Below, piece after piece: positions 17,839 to 26,379 of a stretch of 56,772 nucleotides of DNA. Positions within the stretch are counted from its first letter, which is position 1; each line of letters begins with the position of its first letter. Position numbers and translations under genes: made by a program. Source of the stretch: Clostridia bacterium (lineage in GTDB: Bacteria > Bacillota > Clostridia > Lachnospirales > Lachnospiraceae); contig QKJQ01000028.1 of the NCBI GenBank assembly GCA_003249225.1, positions 1-56,772 of the forward strand. The letters are read 5' to 3'. Under the pieces are notes generated by a model. The model worked only from the letters and a program-made list of their open reading frames with translations. It was not told where the DNA came from and did not search any database.

Positions 17839-18837
17839 TTACTTTGGCAGTTCGCTTTCTTCCACACAGGCAATTACAAGCTTCACAGCGGCATCCACAT
17901 CATCCATATCAACGGTCTCGACCGGTGTGTGAATGTAACGGCATGGAATCGAGATACATCCGGATAAAATGCCACCCCTTGTTCTCTGAACAGCACCGGT
18001 ATCCGTCCCGCCGGCACGAAGCACTTCATCCTGAACGGCAATGTTGTTCTTCTTTGCTGCATTTTTGATGAATTCACGAACCGACATCGGTACGATAACG
18101 GAACTGTCTTTTGCTTTTACGGTAGGTCCGCAGCCAAGCTTTACATGCTCCCGTACACTTTCCGGTGTATCACCAACACTGCAAACATCAAGACTTATGT
18201 TCAGATCAGGCTCAATTACATAAGCAGCAGGACCCGCACCGCGTGTTCCGACTTCTTCCTGTACGGTAAAGACAGCATAGATATCATGCTCGCTTTTCAT
18301 GGTCTTTAAGGCTTCTGCGACAATGGCACAGGCAATTCTGTCATCCTGTGTACGATGTGCCACCTTTTTCCCCATCATGACAAAATTCGAAACAAAGACA
18401 GCGATATCTCCGATCGATACTTTCTCTTCTGCTTCTTCTTTTGTTGATGACCCGATATCAAGAAAGACTTCCATCATGGTAATCTCTGTGAATTTTTTTG
18501 TTTTATTTTCGTAGGATACAACACCTCTGGTGCCATTTTGGAACATGACCTCATGGCCTACGCTGAGCATTGGAGATACCCCACCGACCGGTGCTACATA
18601 TAAAAATCCTTTCTCATCAATGTCCAGAACGATCAGACCGATCTGATCCATATGTGCACTGAACATGATCTTCTTTCCTGAGGTACCCTTCTTCACGGCA
18701 ATCAGATTTCCCAGTACATCATTGTATACTTCATCGCAATACGGCTCCACATAAGCTTTAATGACATCACTTGCTGCCTGCTCTCTGCCGGAGGGACCAT
18801 ACACACTGACAATATCCTGCATTAATTGCATATCCAT
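17839..18837 (-). CDS. M42 family metallo-aminopeptidase
   Basis: A 332-aa cobalt/zinc-dependent peptidase of the M42 (glutamyl aminopeptidase/TET/deblocking) family, which acts on cytosolic peptides as self-compartmentalised dodecamers. Metal and catalytic motifs are visible: FSAHMDQIGL, TQDDRIACA, VQEEVGTRGA, DVCSVGD and the C-terminal YIHTPVETVD. Length is normal for the family. It is last of three tandem M42 genes, 27 nt after the second, so the genes are probably one operon. M42 paralogues often differ in residue preference, which cannot be assigned here. Confidence 0.92.
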   Translation of the reverse strand: MDMQLMQDIVSVYGPSGREQAASDVIKAYVEPYCDEVYNDVLGNLIAVKKGTSGKKIMFSAHMDQIGLIVLDIDEKGFLYVAPVGGVSPMLSVGHEVMFQNGTRGVVSYENKTKKFTEITMMEVFLDIGSSTKEEAEEKVSIGDIAVFVSNFVMMGKKVAHRTQDDRIACAIVAEALKTMKSEHDIYAVFTVQEEVGTRGAGPAAYVIEPDLNISLDVCSVGDTPESVREHVKLGCGPTVKAKDSSVIVPMSVREFIKNAAKKNNIAVQDEVLRAGGTDTGAVQRTRGGILSGCISIPCRYIHTPVETVDMDDVDAAVKLVIACVEESELPK

Positions 18838-18864
18838 ACTTTTTTGTTTCCTTTCTATTCTATA

Positions 18865-19881
18865 TTATACTTCCTTAAATCTGCTTTCTTTTAAAAATGC
18901 TTTTGCCAGTCTGTACACACTATCCAGATCTGATTTTGAAGCAATGCTGACCGGTGAATGAATGTAGCGGCACGGTACTGATAACACCCCTGCTTTGCAG
19001 CCGGCCAGTCCCTGGTGTACCGGACCCATATCATTGGCTCCGCTGGTACCCTGACGGAACTGCCAAGGTATATCATTCTTCGCTGCTGTATCCTTCAAGG
19101 CGTTCAACATACTTTCCGGCACGATGGTACCACCGTCCATAAAGGAAATAACTGCGCCTTCGTTTAGCCGGGTAACACTCTTTCTTCTTGAATTGTCCGG
19201 CAGCTCATTGCATAAGGTTCCTTCAAGCGCAAGTGCCACGTCCGGTTCAACATTCACGACTGCCGTCTGTGCACCTCGAAGTCCGATTTCTTCCATTACG
19301 GTAAATACCGCAGTGAAATCACAGTCATAGTTTTCTTTTAACAGTTCGATCAATATCGCACAGCCGACGCGGTCATCCAGTGCTTTGCCCTTGAACAGCC
19401 CATCCCCCATTTCAGAGAATTTCGTGGTGAAGCTGATATAATCTCCGGGTTTAACGTATTTCAATGCGTCTTCCTTATTCTTTGCTCCAATGTCTACGTT
19501 TAAATCTTTCATCTGCAGTACAGTCTTTCTTTCCTGCATGGACTGAAGGTGAATGGCTTTTGATCCGATGACTCCCGGTACATCATCCTTCCCGACTACC
19601 ACACGTTTTGATATGATTGCCCGAGAGTCAAGCCCTGCCGCTGTAAAAGCAAGAAGTCCGCTGTCTAGCACTCCCGTTACGATCATTCCGACCTCATCCA
19701 TATGTGCACACACCATGACCTTTTTACCGACACCCTTTTTATGTGCATACAGGTTGCCCATACGGTCTGTGTAGACTTCATCACAAAGCGGTTCCACCTG
19801 TTCACGTATGTACTTACGGACTCTTCGTTCGTCACCGCTGACACCATATAATTCACTTAGTATTTTTAATCGTTCCAGCAT
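18865..19881 (-). CDS. M42 family metallo-aminopeptidase
   Basis: The middle member of the M42 trio, 338 aa. Visible motifs: CAHMDEVGM, ALDDRVGCA, VMEEIGLRGA, the metal ligand region ALEGTLCN and YIHSPVSIAS. Its start lies 16 nt inside the 3' end of the first gene, so translation is coupled. It shares the scaffold of its neighbours but differs in the loops lining the S1 pocket, such as the ligand region (ALEGT against SLDVC and ATDVC), which suggests divided substrate specificity. Best guess is broad cytosolic peptide trimming. Confidence 0.92.
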   Translation of the reverse strand: MLERLKILSELYGVSGDERRVRKYIREQVEPLCDEVYTDRMGNLYAHKKGVGKKVMVCAHMDEVGMIVTGVLDSGLLAFTAAGLDSRAIISKRVVVGKDDVPGVIGSKAIHLQSMQERKTVLQMKDLNVDIGAKNKEDALKYVKPGDYISFTTKFSEMGDGLFKGKALDDRVGCAILIELLKENYDCDFTAVFTVMEEIGLRGAQTAVVNVEPDVALALEGTLCNELPDNSRRKSVTRLNEGAVISFMDGGTIVPESMLNALKDTAAKNDIPWQFRQGTSGANDMGPVHQGLAGCKAGVLSVPCRYIHSPVSIASKSDLDSVYRLAKAFLKESRFKEV

Positions 19882-20912
19882 AGTTTATCCTCCCAGTCAT
19901 CGCCAATACGGGCCGGTACTTCTGCCAGAATCTTAGCGCAGTTCTTCAGCGTCTCCACTGAGATGACTTCAACGTTGGTGTGCATATAACGAAGTGGAAG
20001 AGAGATCAGACCGGTGGCAACACCACCGCACTGATTCTGAATGTTCCAGGCATCCGTCCCGGTACGCGCCATAGACACTGATGTCTCGTATGGTATGTTA
20101 AGCTCTTTTGCCGCATCAACGATCATCTGATACATCGCAGGATGAATGTTTCCCCCGGTCGTAACCGAAACCTTGGAAGGATCGACAACACTCTGCGGAT
20201 CAGCTCCCGGTGTTGGCGCATGACAGACATCGGTAGCAATCGCCATGTCCGGCTTAACATTATACGTTGCAATCGCTGCACCAAGACAGCCTAATTCTTC
20301 CTGCGTGGAGCCAACGCACACGACTGTGCAGTTCAACTTTCTCTTAGAAAGAATATCAAGCGCTTCAATAAGAGCCGCTCCAAGCGCTCTGTCATCAAAG
20401 GTCTTCCCTGCAACAAATCCATTTTTCAGTTCCAGCGGCGGCAGATTATCAAATGTCACAAAGTCACCGACGGATACGATTTCTTTGACTTTTTCATAGG
20501 ACAGCCCTACATCACAGGTCAGGTCATAAATATCATAGGCAGCACTTTTATCACTATCATTTAACAAGTGCGGCGGTATACACCCAACAACACCCTTTAA
20601 CGTCTGTTTTCCATAAACAACCAGCTCAGATCCCGGTAAAACTCTCGAATCCACTCCTCCGACCGGGCAAATACGCAACATTCCATTCTTTTCTATCTCG
20701 GTTACTGTCATTCCGATCTCATCCATATGAGCCATCAGCATAATGACCGGTTTACCGCTTCCCACGCGGGCATATACATTCCCCATGGGATCGCGCCAGG
20801 TATCCGAGGTATACTTTTGAAACAATCTCTCCAGCACATCCGCTGCGGCACGTTCATTTCCGCTAACACCAAGAACACTGGTAAGCTCTGTAATGTTCTT
20901 TACCATATCCAT
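19866..20912 (-). CDS. M42 family metallo-aminopeptidase
   Basis: First gene of the trio, 348 aa from an ATG supported by AAAGGAG about 10 nt upstream; a longer frame would add 38 unlikely residues. Motifs: MAHMDEIGM, TFDDRALGAA, TQEELGCLGA, ATDVCHAPTP and the C-terminal YMHTNVEVIS. It overlaps the next gene by 16 nt. Three adjacent M42 genes could supply mixed-specificity particles, as proposed for archaeal TET peptidases. No promoter was recognised in the 500 nt upstream. Confidence 0.92.
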   Translation of the reverse strand: MDMVKNITELTSVLGVSGNERAAADVLERLFQKYTSDTWRDPMGNVYARVGSGKPVIMLMAHMDEIGMTVTEIEKNGMLRICPVGGVDSRVLPGSELVVYGKQTLKGVVGCIPPHLLNDSDKSAAYDIYDLTCDVGLSYEKVKEIVSVGDFVTFDNLPPLELKNGFVAGKTFDDRALGAALIEALDILSKRKLNCTVVCVGSTQEELGCLGAAIATYNVKPDMAIATDVCHAPTPGADPQSVVDPSKVSVTTGGNIHPAMYQMIVDAAKELNIPYETSVSMARTGTDAWNIQNQCGGVATGLISLPLRYMHTNVEVISVETLKNCAKILAEVPARIGDDWEDKLCWND

Positions 20913-21418
20913 GAACCTATTTCTCCTTTTCCGGTACGCGTTAACGTACCAAATAACTGATGCATGTTCTAAAAGCAAGAACTGCACATCTTTACCTAGT
21001 GTAGCATAGATTTCCAGTAACTTCAATTTTTGATTGTATTATTTCTTATTCTGCATATGCCAATCCTTACAGAATTATACTGACACTTACTTATATGCAA
21101 TGCCTAGAACCCCATTATCATGTTACCAGGGTCAAAGGGTCTTGTGATTCATGATTGCGTAACAATCCGTAGGTATCATAGGGCAAAATACCCTTTGTTC
21201 CAACATCTTATCATTATTATAGGAAAGATTAAAAACAAGAAAAATATAAAAATAGGTCTTTCAACATGCTTAATAATGTATTATAATGATGTCAAATTAC
21301 AATTATATATTTTTTTATCTTTTTTTGTGAATTTCATCTCTCTTATAGACATTATCAATGCTTTTATCATCGTTTCGTGATTTACTTGAATTTTCAAATG
21401 TACAAAGGAGATAACCGT
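20913..21418. other. Intergenic region of about 500 nt
   Basis: Separates the divergent M42 operon and the GGDEF gene. It is AT-rich. A TATAAT at 21282-21287 with a weak TTCAAC 16 nt upstream could be the promoter for the cyclase gene. I considered a riboswitch near 21100-21200 but could not match one. Confidence 0.5.
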
Positions 21419-22510
21419 ATGAAGAAGTTTTTAAAACGTATCGGCTGCACTGCTGAAATAGAATATTATGACCGGCTTCTCTATTTCCTTGTGCTTTGCA
21501 CGCTTTTGGTCATAGGTCTATTTCTTGTATTGTACGCCCTATTCGTACCGTTTGCTCCGGCCATCCTTGTTCATGTTATTTATTTTATCCTAAGCCTGTC
21601 ACTTTATATTTTGTTAAAATACAAGAGATTTAATATCGTTCGTTTCTGTATCTTTATCTTCCATCTGATCCAGCTGACACTTGCTGTTTTTGTATGGTTT
21701 CCTTATGATACAGGCTTTAACATCTATTACTTTATGGTTCCCATGTCTGCTTTTATCATTATGCGTTACAGCAACCGGATTCAACGCTACTTTGCTGTTA
21801 TTTTTTCATTTCTTGCTTTGATCTTATATCTGCTCAGCGAGATTCTTCCCTTTGATTATTACATGTATGAGACCAGTGACCAGATTAATCGGATCTTCCG
21901 AGGAATCAGCATTCTATCCATTCTGATGCCAATGATTTATATCTTTACCATGATTGCAAGACGTGACTTCATCGTTAGCAATGAGTTAAAAGAACTTGCC
22001 AGCAAAGATTCTCTTACACAGATCTATAACAGAAGAATTCTGTATAAGGTGGGTAATGATGAGTTTGTAAAAGCCCGGAATCACTCTTACTTTTTTACGA
22101 TCGTACTGCTTGACATTGATTTTTTTAAAAATGTGAATGACAAATACGGACATCCGGTGGGAGATGTCCTGTTAAAAGAACTTACCGAGCTGATAACGAA
22201 CAACATACGTAAAACGGACATTTTCGCACGGTATGGAGGCGAGGAATTTGCCATATTGCTTGGTAATACGAACCATGACGAGGGATACGCTATCGCAGAA
22301 AAGCTGCTTTCTATAATTAAAAACCATGTCTTTGTGATTGATGGCAATCAAATGTCAATAACAGTCAGCATGGGCCTCACACAATATACTCATGATTTTG
22401 ATACTTTTGATGAAATGATGAAGACTGCAGACAATGCTTTGTATGCCGCGAAAGAAAATGGAAGGGATCAGATACAGGATTCCTTCGTTCTGATCCGCGC
22501 TGCAAAGTAA
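21419..22510 (+). CDS. Membrane diguanylate cyclase (GGDEF)
   Basis: Inner membrane enzyme of 363 aa that would make cyclic di-GMP from two GTP. The ATG is chosen because AAAGGAG lies 8 nt upstream. About six hydrophobic segments occupy residues 20-185 and form the sensor half. The GGDEF domain follows, with active-site GGEEF at 273-277 and an intact inhibitory I-site RKTD at 264-267, five residues upstream. No EAL domain. It is a single gene without an obvious effector beside it. Confidence 0.93.
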   Translation: MKKFLKRIGCTAEIEYYDRLLYFLVLCTLLVIGLFLVLYALFVPFAPAILVHVIYFILSLSLYILLKYKRFNIVRFCIFIFHLIQLTLAVFVWFPYDTGFNIYYFMVPMSAFIIMRYSNRIQRYFAVIFSFLALILYLLSEILPFDYYMYETSDQINRIFRGISILSILMPMIYIFTMIARRDFIVSNELKELASKDSLTQIYNRRILYKVGNDEFVKARNHSYFFTIVLLDIDFFKNVNDKYGHPVGDVLLKELTELITNNIRKTDIFARYGGEEFAILLGNTNHDEGYAIAEKLLSIIKNHVFVIDGNQMSITVSMGLTQYTHDFDTFDEMMKTADNALYAAKENGRDQIQDSFVLIRAAK

Positions 22511-22633
22511 GCTTTTGCCTCTTTTATCTGCATTTTTTTACAATTTGCTTGACTTCCTTTTTTCGCAAATTTATAATGAAAATCAGATATATGGAATTAA
22601 TTGTTTATCATATACACCAACAAGGAGGCATCT

Positions 22634-22909
22634 ATGAAATCAATACCACGTCTACGTCATACTATTTTATCATTTTTAGGAGTTTTGGCATTTTTTCTGG
22701 CAGCTGCACCTTCAACACGTGCTTTTGCAGATGTTGTAAATATCAGCAACGACTTTTCCTCATCCTCGTCCGGCTTTGGCCTTATCGCTCTGCTATTGAT
22801 CATTCTGTTCTGTATCCTTGTTGCGGCGGTAACTGTTGTACTTCTTATTGTATTTTTCAAAAAAAAATCAAAAGACAAAAAGGAAAATCCGGAAGACCGC
22901 TTACAATAG
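22634..22909 (+). CDS. Small secreted/membrane protein with Lys-rich tail
   Basis: A 91-aa protein: signal peptide at residues 1-33, a short Ser-rich segment (NDFSSSSSG), one membrane helix at about 48-75 and a KKKSKDKKE cytoplasmic tail. ACAAGGAGG precedes the ATG. The outline matches the larger protein at 32454-33059 (signal peptide, extracellular region, membrane helix, FKKK tail). Function is unknown; it could be a processed peptide or an anchor. No family was recognised. Confidence 0.7.
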   Translation: MKSIPRLRHTILSFLGVLAFFLAAAPSTRAFADVVNISNDFSSSSSGFGLIALLLIILFCILVAAVTVVLLIVFFKKKSKDKKENPEDRLQ

Positions 22910-22918
22910 ATTACATTG

Positions 22919-22952
22919 AAAAGGCCTGTTTGTCACCAAACAGGCCTTTTTC
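22919..22952. terminator. Bidirectional intrinsic terminator
   Basis: A perfect 14-bp stem AAAAGGCCTGTTTG/CAAACAGGCCTTTT with a 4-nt loop and T runs. It serves the small membrane protein and the converging NudC gene. Confidence 0.92.
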
Positions 22953-23801
22953 TTATCGGTTATCTCTGAACCACCGGATCATCTTTCCGGCGATGCTATC
23001 CGTCGAAGGGATTATGGGAAGCGCATCCGCTTTATACCAGTTTGCATCTAAGATCTCATAATTGTCTACCTGAATCTCACCGCTTTCATACTCTGCGGTA
23101 AAAGCAAACATCAGTGAATCCGGAAATGGCCACGGCTGACTGCTGAAATACTGAATGTTCTTAACCTTCAGGCCTACTTCCTCCATGATCTCACGCCTTA
23201 CGCACTGTTCCAGGTTCTCACCCGGTTCCACAAATCCAGCAACCAGACTGTACAGATCTTTTCTGAATTTTTTGTTATGAGCCAGTAATATCTCATCCCC
23301 TTTGATAATGGCAGTTATTGTTGCAGGAGATATTCTGGGGAATATCATATTACCGCAGGAAGGACATACCTTAGCCCGTTCTTCCTCAGCTTCTTTTGTT
23401 TTTGTACCACATCTTCCGCAGTACTGGTTTACACTGCTCCAATGAAGAATGTGGTTTGCTGTTCCAGCCAGTAAGAAGAGATCCTGATCCCCTGACATGG
23501 CAGAGACTTCACGAAGATCGACTTTTACAAGGGATTCATTAACATCTGTCAAATCACTTACATTCAGGCAGAAACTATCTGCATGATCGAACTTTCCAAT
23601 GTATTCTATATCATCTTTATGTAAGTCAAGAATATCTGATATTTCTTCTGCTTCCGGCAAAGTATAAAGCTCTCCGCTTTTCTTCATCAGCAGTTTGTTC
23701 TCATGAAAAAGAAGAAGCTTTGCTTGATCATGCATGCTCTCTGCTGCCTTCTCCCGTTTAACGAAACCGGGAATGTATCTGTTCTTATCGTTAAATTCCA
23801 T
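22953..23801 (-). CDS. nudC: NAD+ diphosphatase NudC
   Basis: Nudix hydrolase of 282 aa that splits NAD+/NADH into NMN and AMP and, in some bacteria, removes NAD caps from RNA. The zinc ribbon (CGRCG and CPSCG, about residues 126-146) precedes the Nudix box GFVEPGENLEQCVRREIMEEVGL, and the NudC-specific SQPWPFPDSLM motif follows. The start is set at the internal ATG after AAAGGAAG. The gene is monocistronic with a shared terminator. A nad biosynthesis operon lies elsewhere in this window, so both arms of NAD metabolism are present. Confidence 0.95.
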   Translation of the reverse strand: MEFNDKNRYIPGFVKREKAAESMHDQAKLLLFHENKLLMKKSGELYTLPEAEEISDILDLHKDDIEYIGKFDHADSFCLNVSDLTDVNESLVKVDLREVSAMSGDQDLFLLAGTANHILHWSSVNQYCGRCGTKTKEAEEERAKVCPSCGNMIFPRISPATITAIIKGDEILLAHNKKFRKDLYSLVAGFVEPGENLEQCVRREIMEEVGLKVKNIQYFSSQPWPFPDSLMFAFTAEYESGEIQVDNYEILDANWYKADALPIIPSTDSIAGKMIRWFRDNR

Positions 23802-23923
23802 ACGCGTTCGTACTTCCTTTCTATTCGTCTCCCTATTATATACCATCTCCTGAGAATTGAAAAGATTAACCTAACAGAGCTTTCGTAACAGTGAGAAAAT
23901 TAATACATATTTTATTTTTACTA

Positions 23924-23951
23924 TTGACATTTGTGCAAAGCATGCTATACT
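23924..23951 (+). promoter_or_regulatory. Sigma-A-type promoter for the Xre regulator operon
   Basis: TTGACA (23924-23929), a 16-bp spacer and TATACT (23946-23951). The repeated TGCAAAG elements overlap it. Transcription would begin near 23958. Confidence 0.8.
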
Positions 23952-23986
23952 AATTTTGCAAAGTTAACTGTACTATAACTGCAAAG
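23934..23986. repeat. Three TGCAAAG direct repeats with 23-bp period
   Basis: Exact TGCAAAG at 23934-23940, 23957-23963 and 23980-23986. The first lies in the promoter spacer and the second at the expected transcription start. Their equal spacing over about two helical turns suggests an operator array, probably for the downstream Xre protein. Confidence 0.75.
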
Positions 23987-24054
23987 CGCATTTGTCATTT
24001 TTATTTGTATCTTTTTCCTGTAAATCAGGATACTGCCAGAACGGAGGAAGCACT

Positions 24055-24258
24055 TTGAAAACAAGAATCAAGGAATTAAGAAAAGCGAACAAACTCTCTC
24101 AGGAAGAACTGGCTCTTGAAGTGGGAACGACCCGGCAGACCATAACTTCCATTGAAGTAGAGAAGTATACGGCCTCTTTAGTTCTTGCCTACAAGATTGC
24201 CCGCTATTTCAAGCTGACAATTGAGGACGTTTTTGATTTTTCAGATGTAGAGTACTAA
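24055..24258 (+). CDS. Xre-family helix-turn-helix regulator (67 aa)
   Basis: A minimal Cro/CI-type DNA-binding protein. The TTG start follows GGAGGAAG by about 5 nt; upstream codons are not conserved-looking. Residues 5-58 form the HTH (LSQEELALEVGTTRQTITSIE) and the tail ends FDFSDVEY, as in the family paired with small integral membrane proteins. It most likely represses its own operon through the TGCAAAG repeats. It is followed by two membrane-protein genes. Confidence 0.92.
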   Translation: MKTRIKELRKANKLSQEELALEVGTTRQTITSIEVEKYTASLVLAYKIARYFKLTIEDVFDFSDVEY

Positions 24259-24319
24259 ACATTGACGATTGAATGCTGCACTTTTTTACTATATCAGGTG
24301 ACAGCGGATTGGAGAGGAC

Positions 24320-24769
24320 ATGGAGAATTTTAAGAACAAACTGAAAAAAAGAAGAATTTTATTTATTGTAGTAGTAATTTTAATCGTTGCCGTCAGCATT
24401 CTGGAGGCTTTTTCTATCATTGGTTCATCAAAAGAGACCTTTACCGATGGCATGACGGACGGAATCGCATGGGGAACCTATATCGCACTTGGCTTTGGTG
24501 CACTTGCTCAGATTATCCGGATCAGCCGGATGCTTACGAACGAGACCATGCTGAAAAAAGCGTACAACCGGGAGAATGACGAGAGACTGAAGATGATCCG
24601 CAGCAAAGCGGGTATGCCCATGCTTTTAATAACATCCATTGCTATGTTCGTTGTTGGTATCGCCTTCAGTTCAATCAATGAAACCGTCTTCTATACGCTG
24701 CTTGCAGCCGGTTATGTGCAGCTTCTTTGCGGCGTTGGTGTCAAACTTTACTGTCTTAAGACTATGTAA
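24320..24769 (+). CDS. Four-helix membrane protein of an Xre-linked operon
   Basis: A 149-aa membrane protein with hydrophobic segments near residues 12-32, 49-67, 97-116 and 122-143, and a charged middle loop (ENDERLKMIRSKAG) at 85-98 that resembles the DUF2178/DUF3796 type of Firmicutes proteins often encoded beside Xre regulators. The ATG follows GGAG. Function is unknown. Xre plus small membrane protein gene pairs may respond to envelope stress, but this is an inference from context. Confidence 0.75.
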   Translation: MENFKNKLKKRRILFIVVVILIVAVSILEAFSIIGSSKETFTDGMTDGIAWGTYIALGFGALAQIIRISRMLTNETMLKKAYNRENDERLKMIRSKAGMPMLLITSIAMFVVGIAFSSINETVFYTLLAAGYVQLLCGVGVKLYCLKTM

Positions 24770-24822
24770 CCAGCTCAATGCACGAAACAGATTAAACAAA
24801 TACAATAGAAATGAGGACAATC

Positions 24823-25005
24823 ATGAATAAAAAACACTACCTTATCAGCAGGCTCCTATTGATGGCAACCCTTCTTATATTCTTCATCAATTTTGCCATT
24901 TACCCACTAAATGACTGGATCGTTCGAATAAATGGAACCCTTATGCTGATCCTTATCTTTATAAATTCGTTTTTTCTTGTCCGCTCATGCAAAGCGAACA
25001 GATAA
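24823..25005 (+). CDS. Small two-helix membrane protein (60 aa)
   Basis: Starts at the ATG preceded by GAGGACAATC rather than at an ATG 12 nt upstream that lacks a ribosome binding site. Two hydrophobic segments (7-29 and 34-53) are separated by a short polar turn. Third gene of the Xre operon. Family not recognised. It ends 3 nt before the converging phosphodiesterase gene. Confidence 0.65.
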   Translation: MNKKHYLISRLLLMATLLIFFINFAIYPLNDWIVRINGTLMLILIFINSFFLVRSCKANR

Positions 25006-25008
25006 CAT

Positions 25009-26358
25009 TTACTTAAACAAATCTTTTCTGTCATGCCCATCACAAGGTCCAAATTCAATTCCCAGTATATCTGCTATGGTAGGTGCCAGATCGACCATGT
25101 CCATAGGACCAAACGTGTATTTTTCTTTCATGCATTCACCGGATAGTACAATGTTCGTATGATATCCTTCCTTCTCAGGCAGATAACCATGCGTTGCATA
25201 TCGCTTTCCCAGATGTTCCAGATCGACAATCAAGGGCATTTCTACCGAGTCGTCAAAACAAAATCCAGGCCTTGCCTCAATAATTGCTTCAGCATCGGAA
25301 TCAATCTGGAGCTTTTCAAACTCATCACGGGTATAAACTCTTTCAATACCAAGAGATTCCTCATGAACCGCTGCCTGCAATACTTCAAGCGCAAGCTCTC
25401 TGGCATGATTCTCTCCCGGTCTGCAGTATAGGTATGCAGCACCACCGGCGCCCTGAACATACACTTTCCATGCGTTATCAGTAACTCGAAGCTTTTCTGC
25501 TCCAACTGATGTTTTCTTTGCACTGTTTTCGTTCTCTTCTGTCACAGTTCCAAGCAAATGATGCTTTTCCAACAGATTATTCAGTCGTATCTTATATCTG
25601 ACATCGAGCTGACCATGATCCCCAATGACTATGAATACCGTATCCTTTTCTATTCCAGCTTCTTTCACTGCTGTGACAAGATCACCGATTCTTTTATCCA
25701 TCCGGTGAACTGCCTGTTCGACTTCATCACTTTTTGTTCCACTCTCATGTTTTGCATCGTCCAGATCAATGAGATGAATCAGGAAAAGATTCGGTTTCTT
25801 TCGTTTTATTGTGTCCACGGCACAAGCTGTCGTAAAATCATCCAAAAATGGCTGGCGAATTCCCTGCCTCATCTTCCCGAATCTTTTTTCCATCTGAAGG
25901 CAATAAACAGGACTTCCGCTTTTCATGACCTTGATTGCCTGATTTTCTTTTCCCAGCGCCCGTATCTCCGGAATGTTATAATTGATGGCTGATTTCCCTG
26001 TCGTCGGCCATAAAAGTGCCGCCGATTTCATACCGTATGCTTTTAGATCATCATAAATGGTCGGAGCCTTGATCTGATTCCGGTACCAGAACCAGTGCTG
26101 CATATTCTCTGGTACAAAGGGCTGAAATGGATTGTTATGAAATACTCTGTGTCTTCCAGGATACATACCGGTTACCATTGTGGCATGAACAACGTAGGTT
26201 AACGTAGGATATACACTTTTAACATGTGAACTGCAGGCCCCTTTTTGGATTAAAGCAGAGAGATTCGGCAGTGATTTCGCGAGTTCCCACTGATCCTCTG
26301 AAAAAGCATCATAGGATATCACGATAACATGTTTTGCTTTCTGGTTGACTGGTCTCAT
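25009..26358 (-). CDS. Alkaline phosphatase superfamily protein (nucleotide pyrophosphatase/phosphodiesterase type)
   Basis: A 449-aa metal-dependent hydrolase. Residues 9-71 carry the superfamily core: VIVISYDAF with the first metal ligand D17, then YPTLTYVVHATMVTGMYPG with Thr52 as likely nucleophile. Further metal ligands appear in LIHLIDLDDAKH, VIGDHGQLD and the C-terminal YATHGYLPEKEGYH. The enzyme probably cleaves phosphodiesters of nucleotides or lipids. There is no signal peptide, so it is apparently cytosolic. It is followed upstream by a transporter gene 21 nt away, probably forming an operon. Confidence 0.9.
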   Translation of the reverse strand: MRPVNQKAKHVIVISYDAFSEDQWELAKSLPNLSALIQKGACSSHVKSVYPTLTYVVHATMVTGMYPGRHRVFHNNPFQPFVPENMQHWFWYRNQIKAPTIYDDLKAYGMKSAALLWPTTGKSAINYNIPEIRALGKENQAIKVMKSGSPVYCLQMEKRFGKMRQGIRQPFLDDFTTACAVDTIKRKKPNLFLIHLIDLDDAKHESGTKSDEVEQAVHRMDKRIGDLVTAVKEAGIEKDTVFIVIGDHGQLDVRYKIRLNNLLEKHHLLGTVTEENENSAKKTSVGAEKLRVTDNAWKVYVQGAGGAAYLYCRPGENHARELALEVLQAAVHEESLGIERVYTRDEFEKLQIDSDAEAIIEARPGFCFDDSVEMPLIVDLEHLGKRYATHGYLPEKEGYHTNIVLSGECMKEKYTFGPMDMVDLAPTIADILGIEFGPCDGHDRKDLFK

Positions 26359-26379
26359 ATTGCTTCCACCTCACATAAA

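Noticed and set aside
21090..21200. Possible c-di-GMP riboswitch upstream of the GGDEF gene
   Set aside because: Some fragments (GGGTCAAAGGG, GTAGGTATC) recall the class I motif, but the paired stems and conserved GCAAA/GGAAC elements do not line up.
22549..23061. 170-aa open frame over the small membrane protein gene
   Set aside because: It runs through a strong terminator and into the antisense of nudC; the 91-aa gene in another frame has the ribosome binding site and signal peptide.
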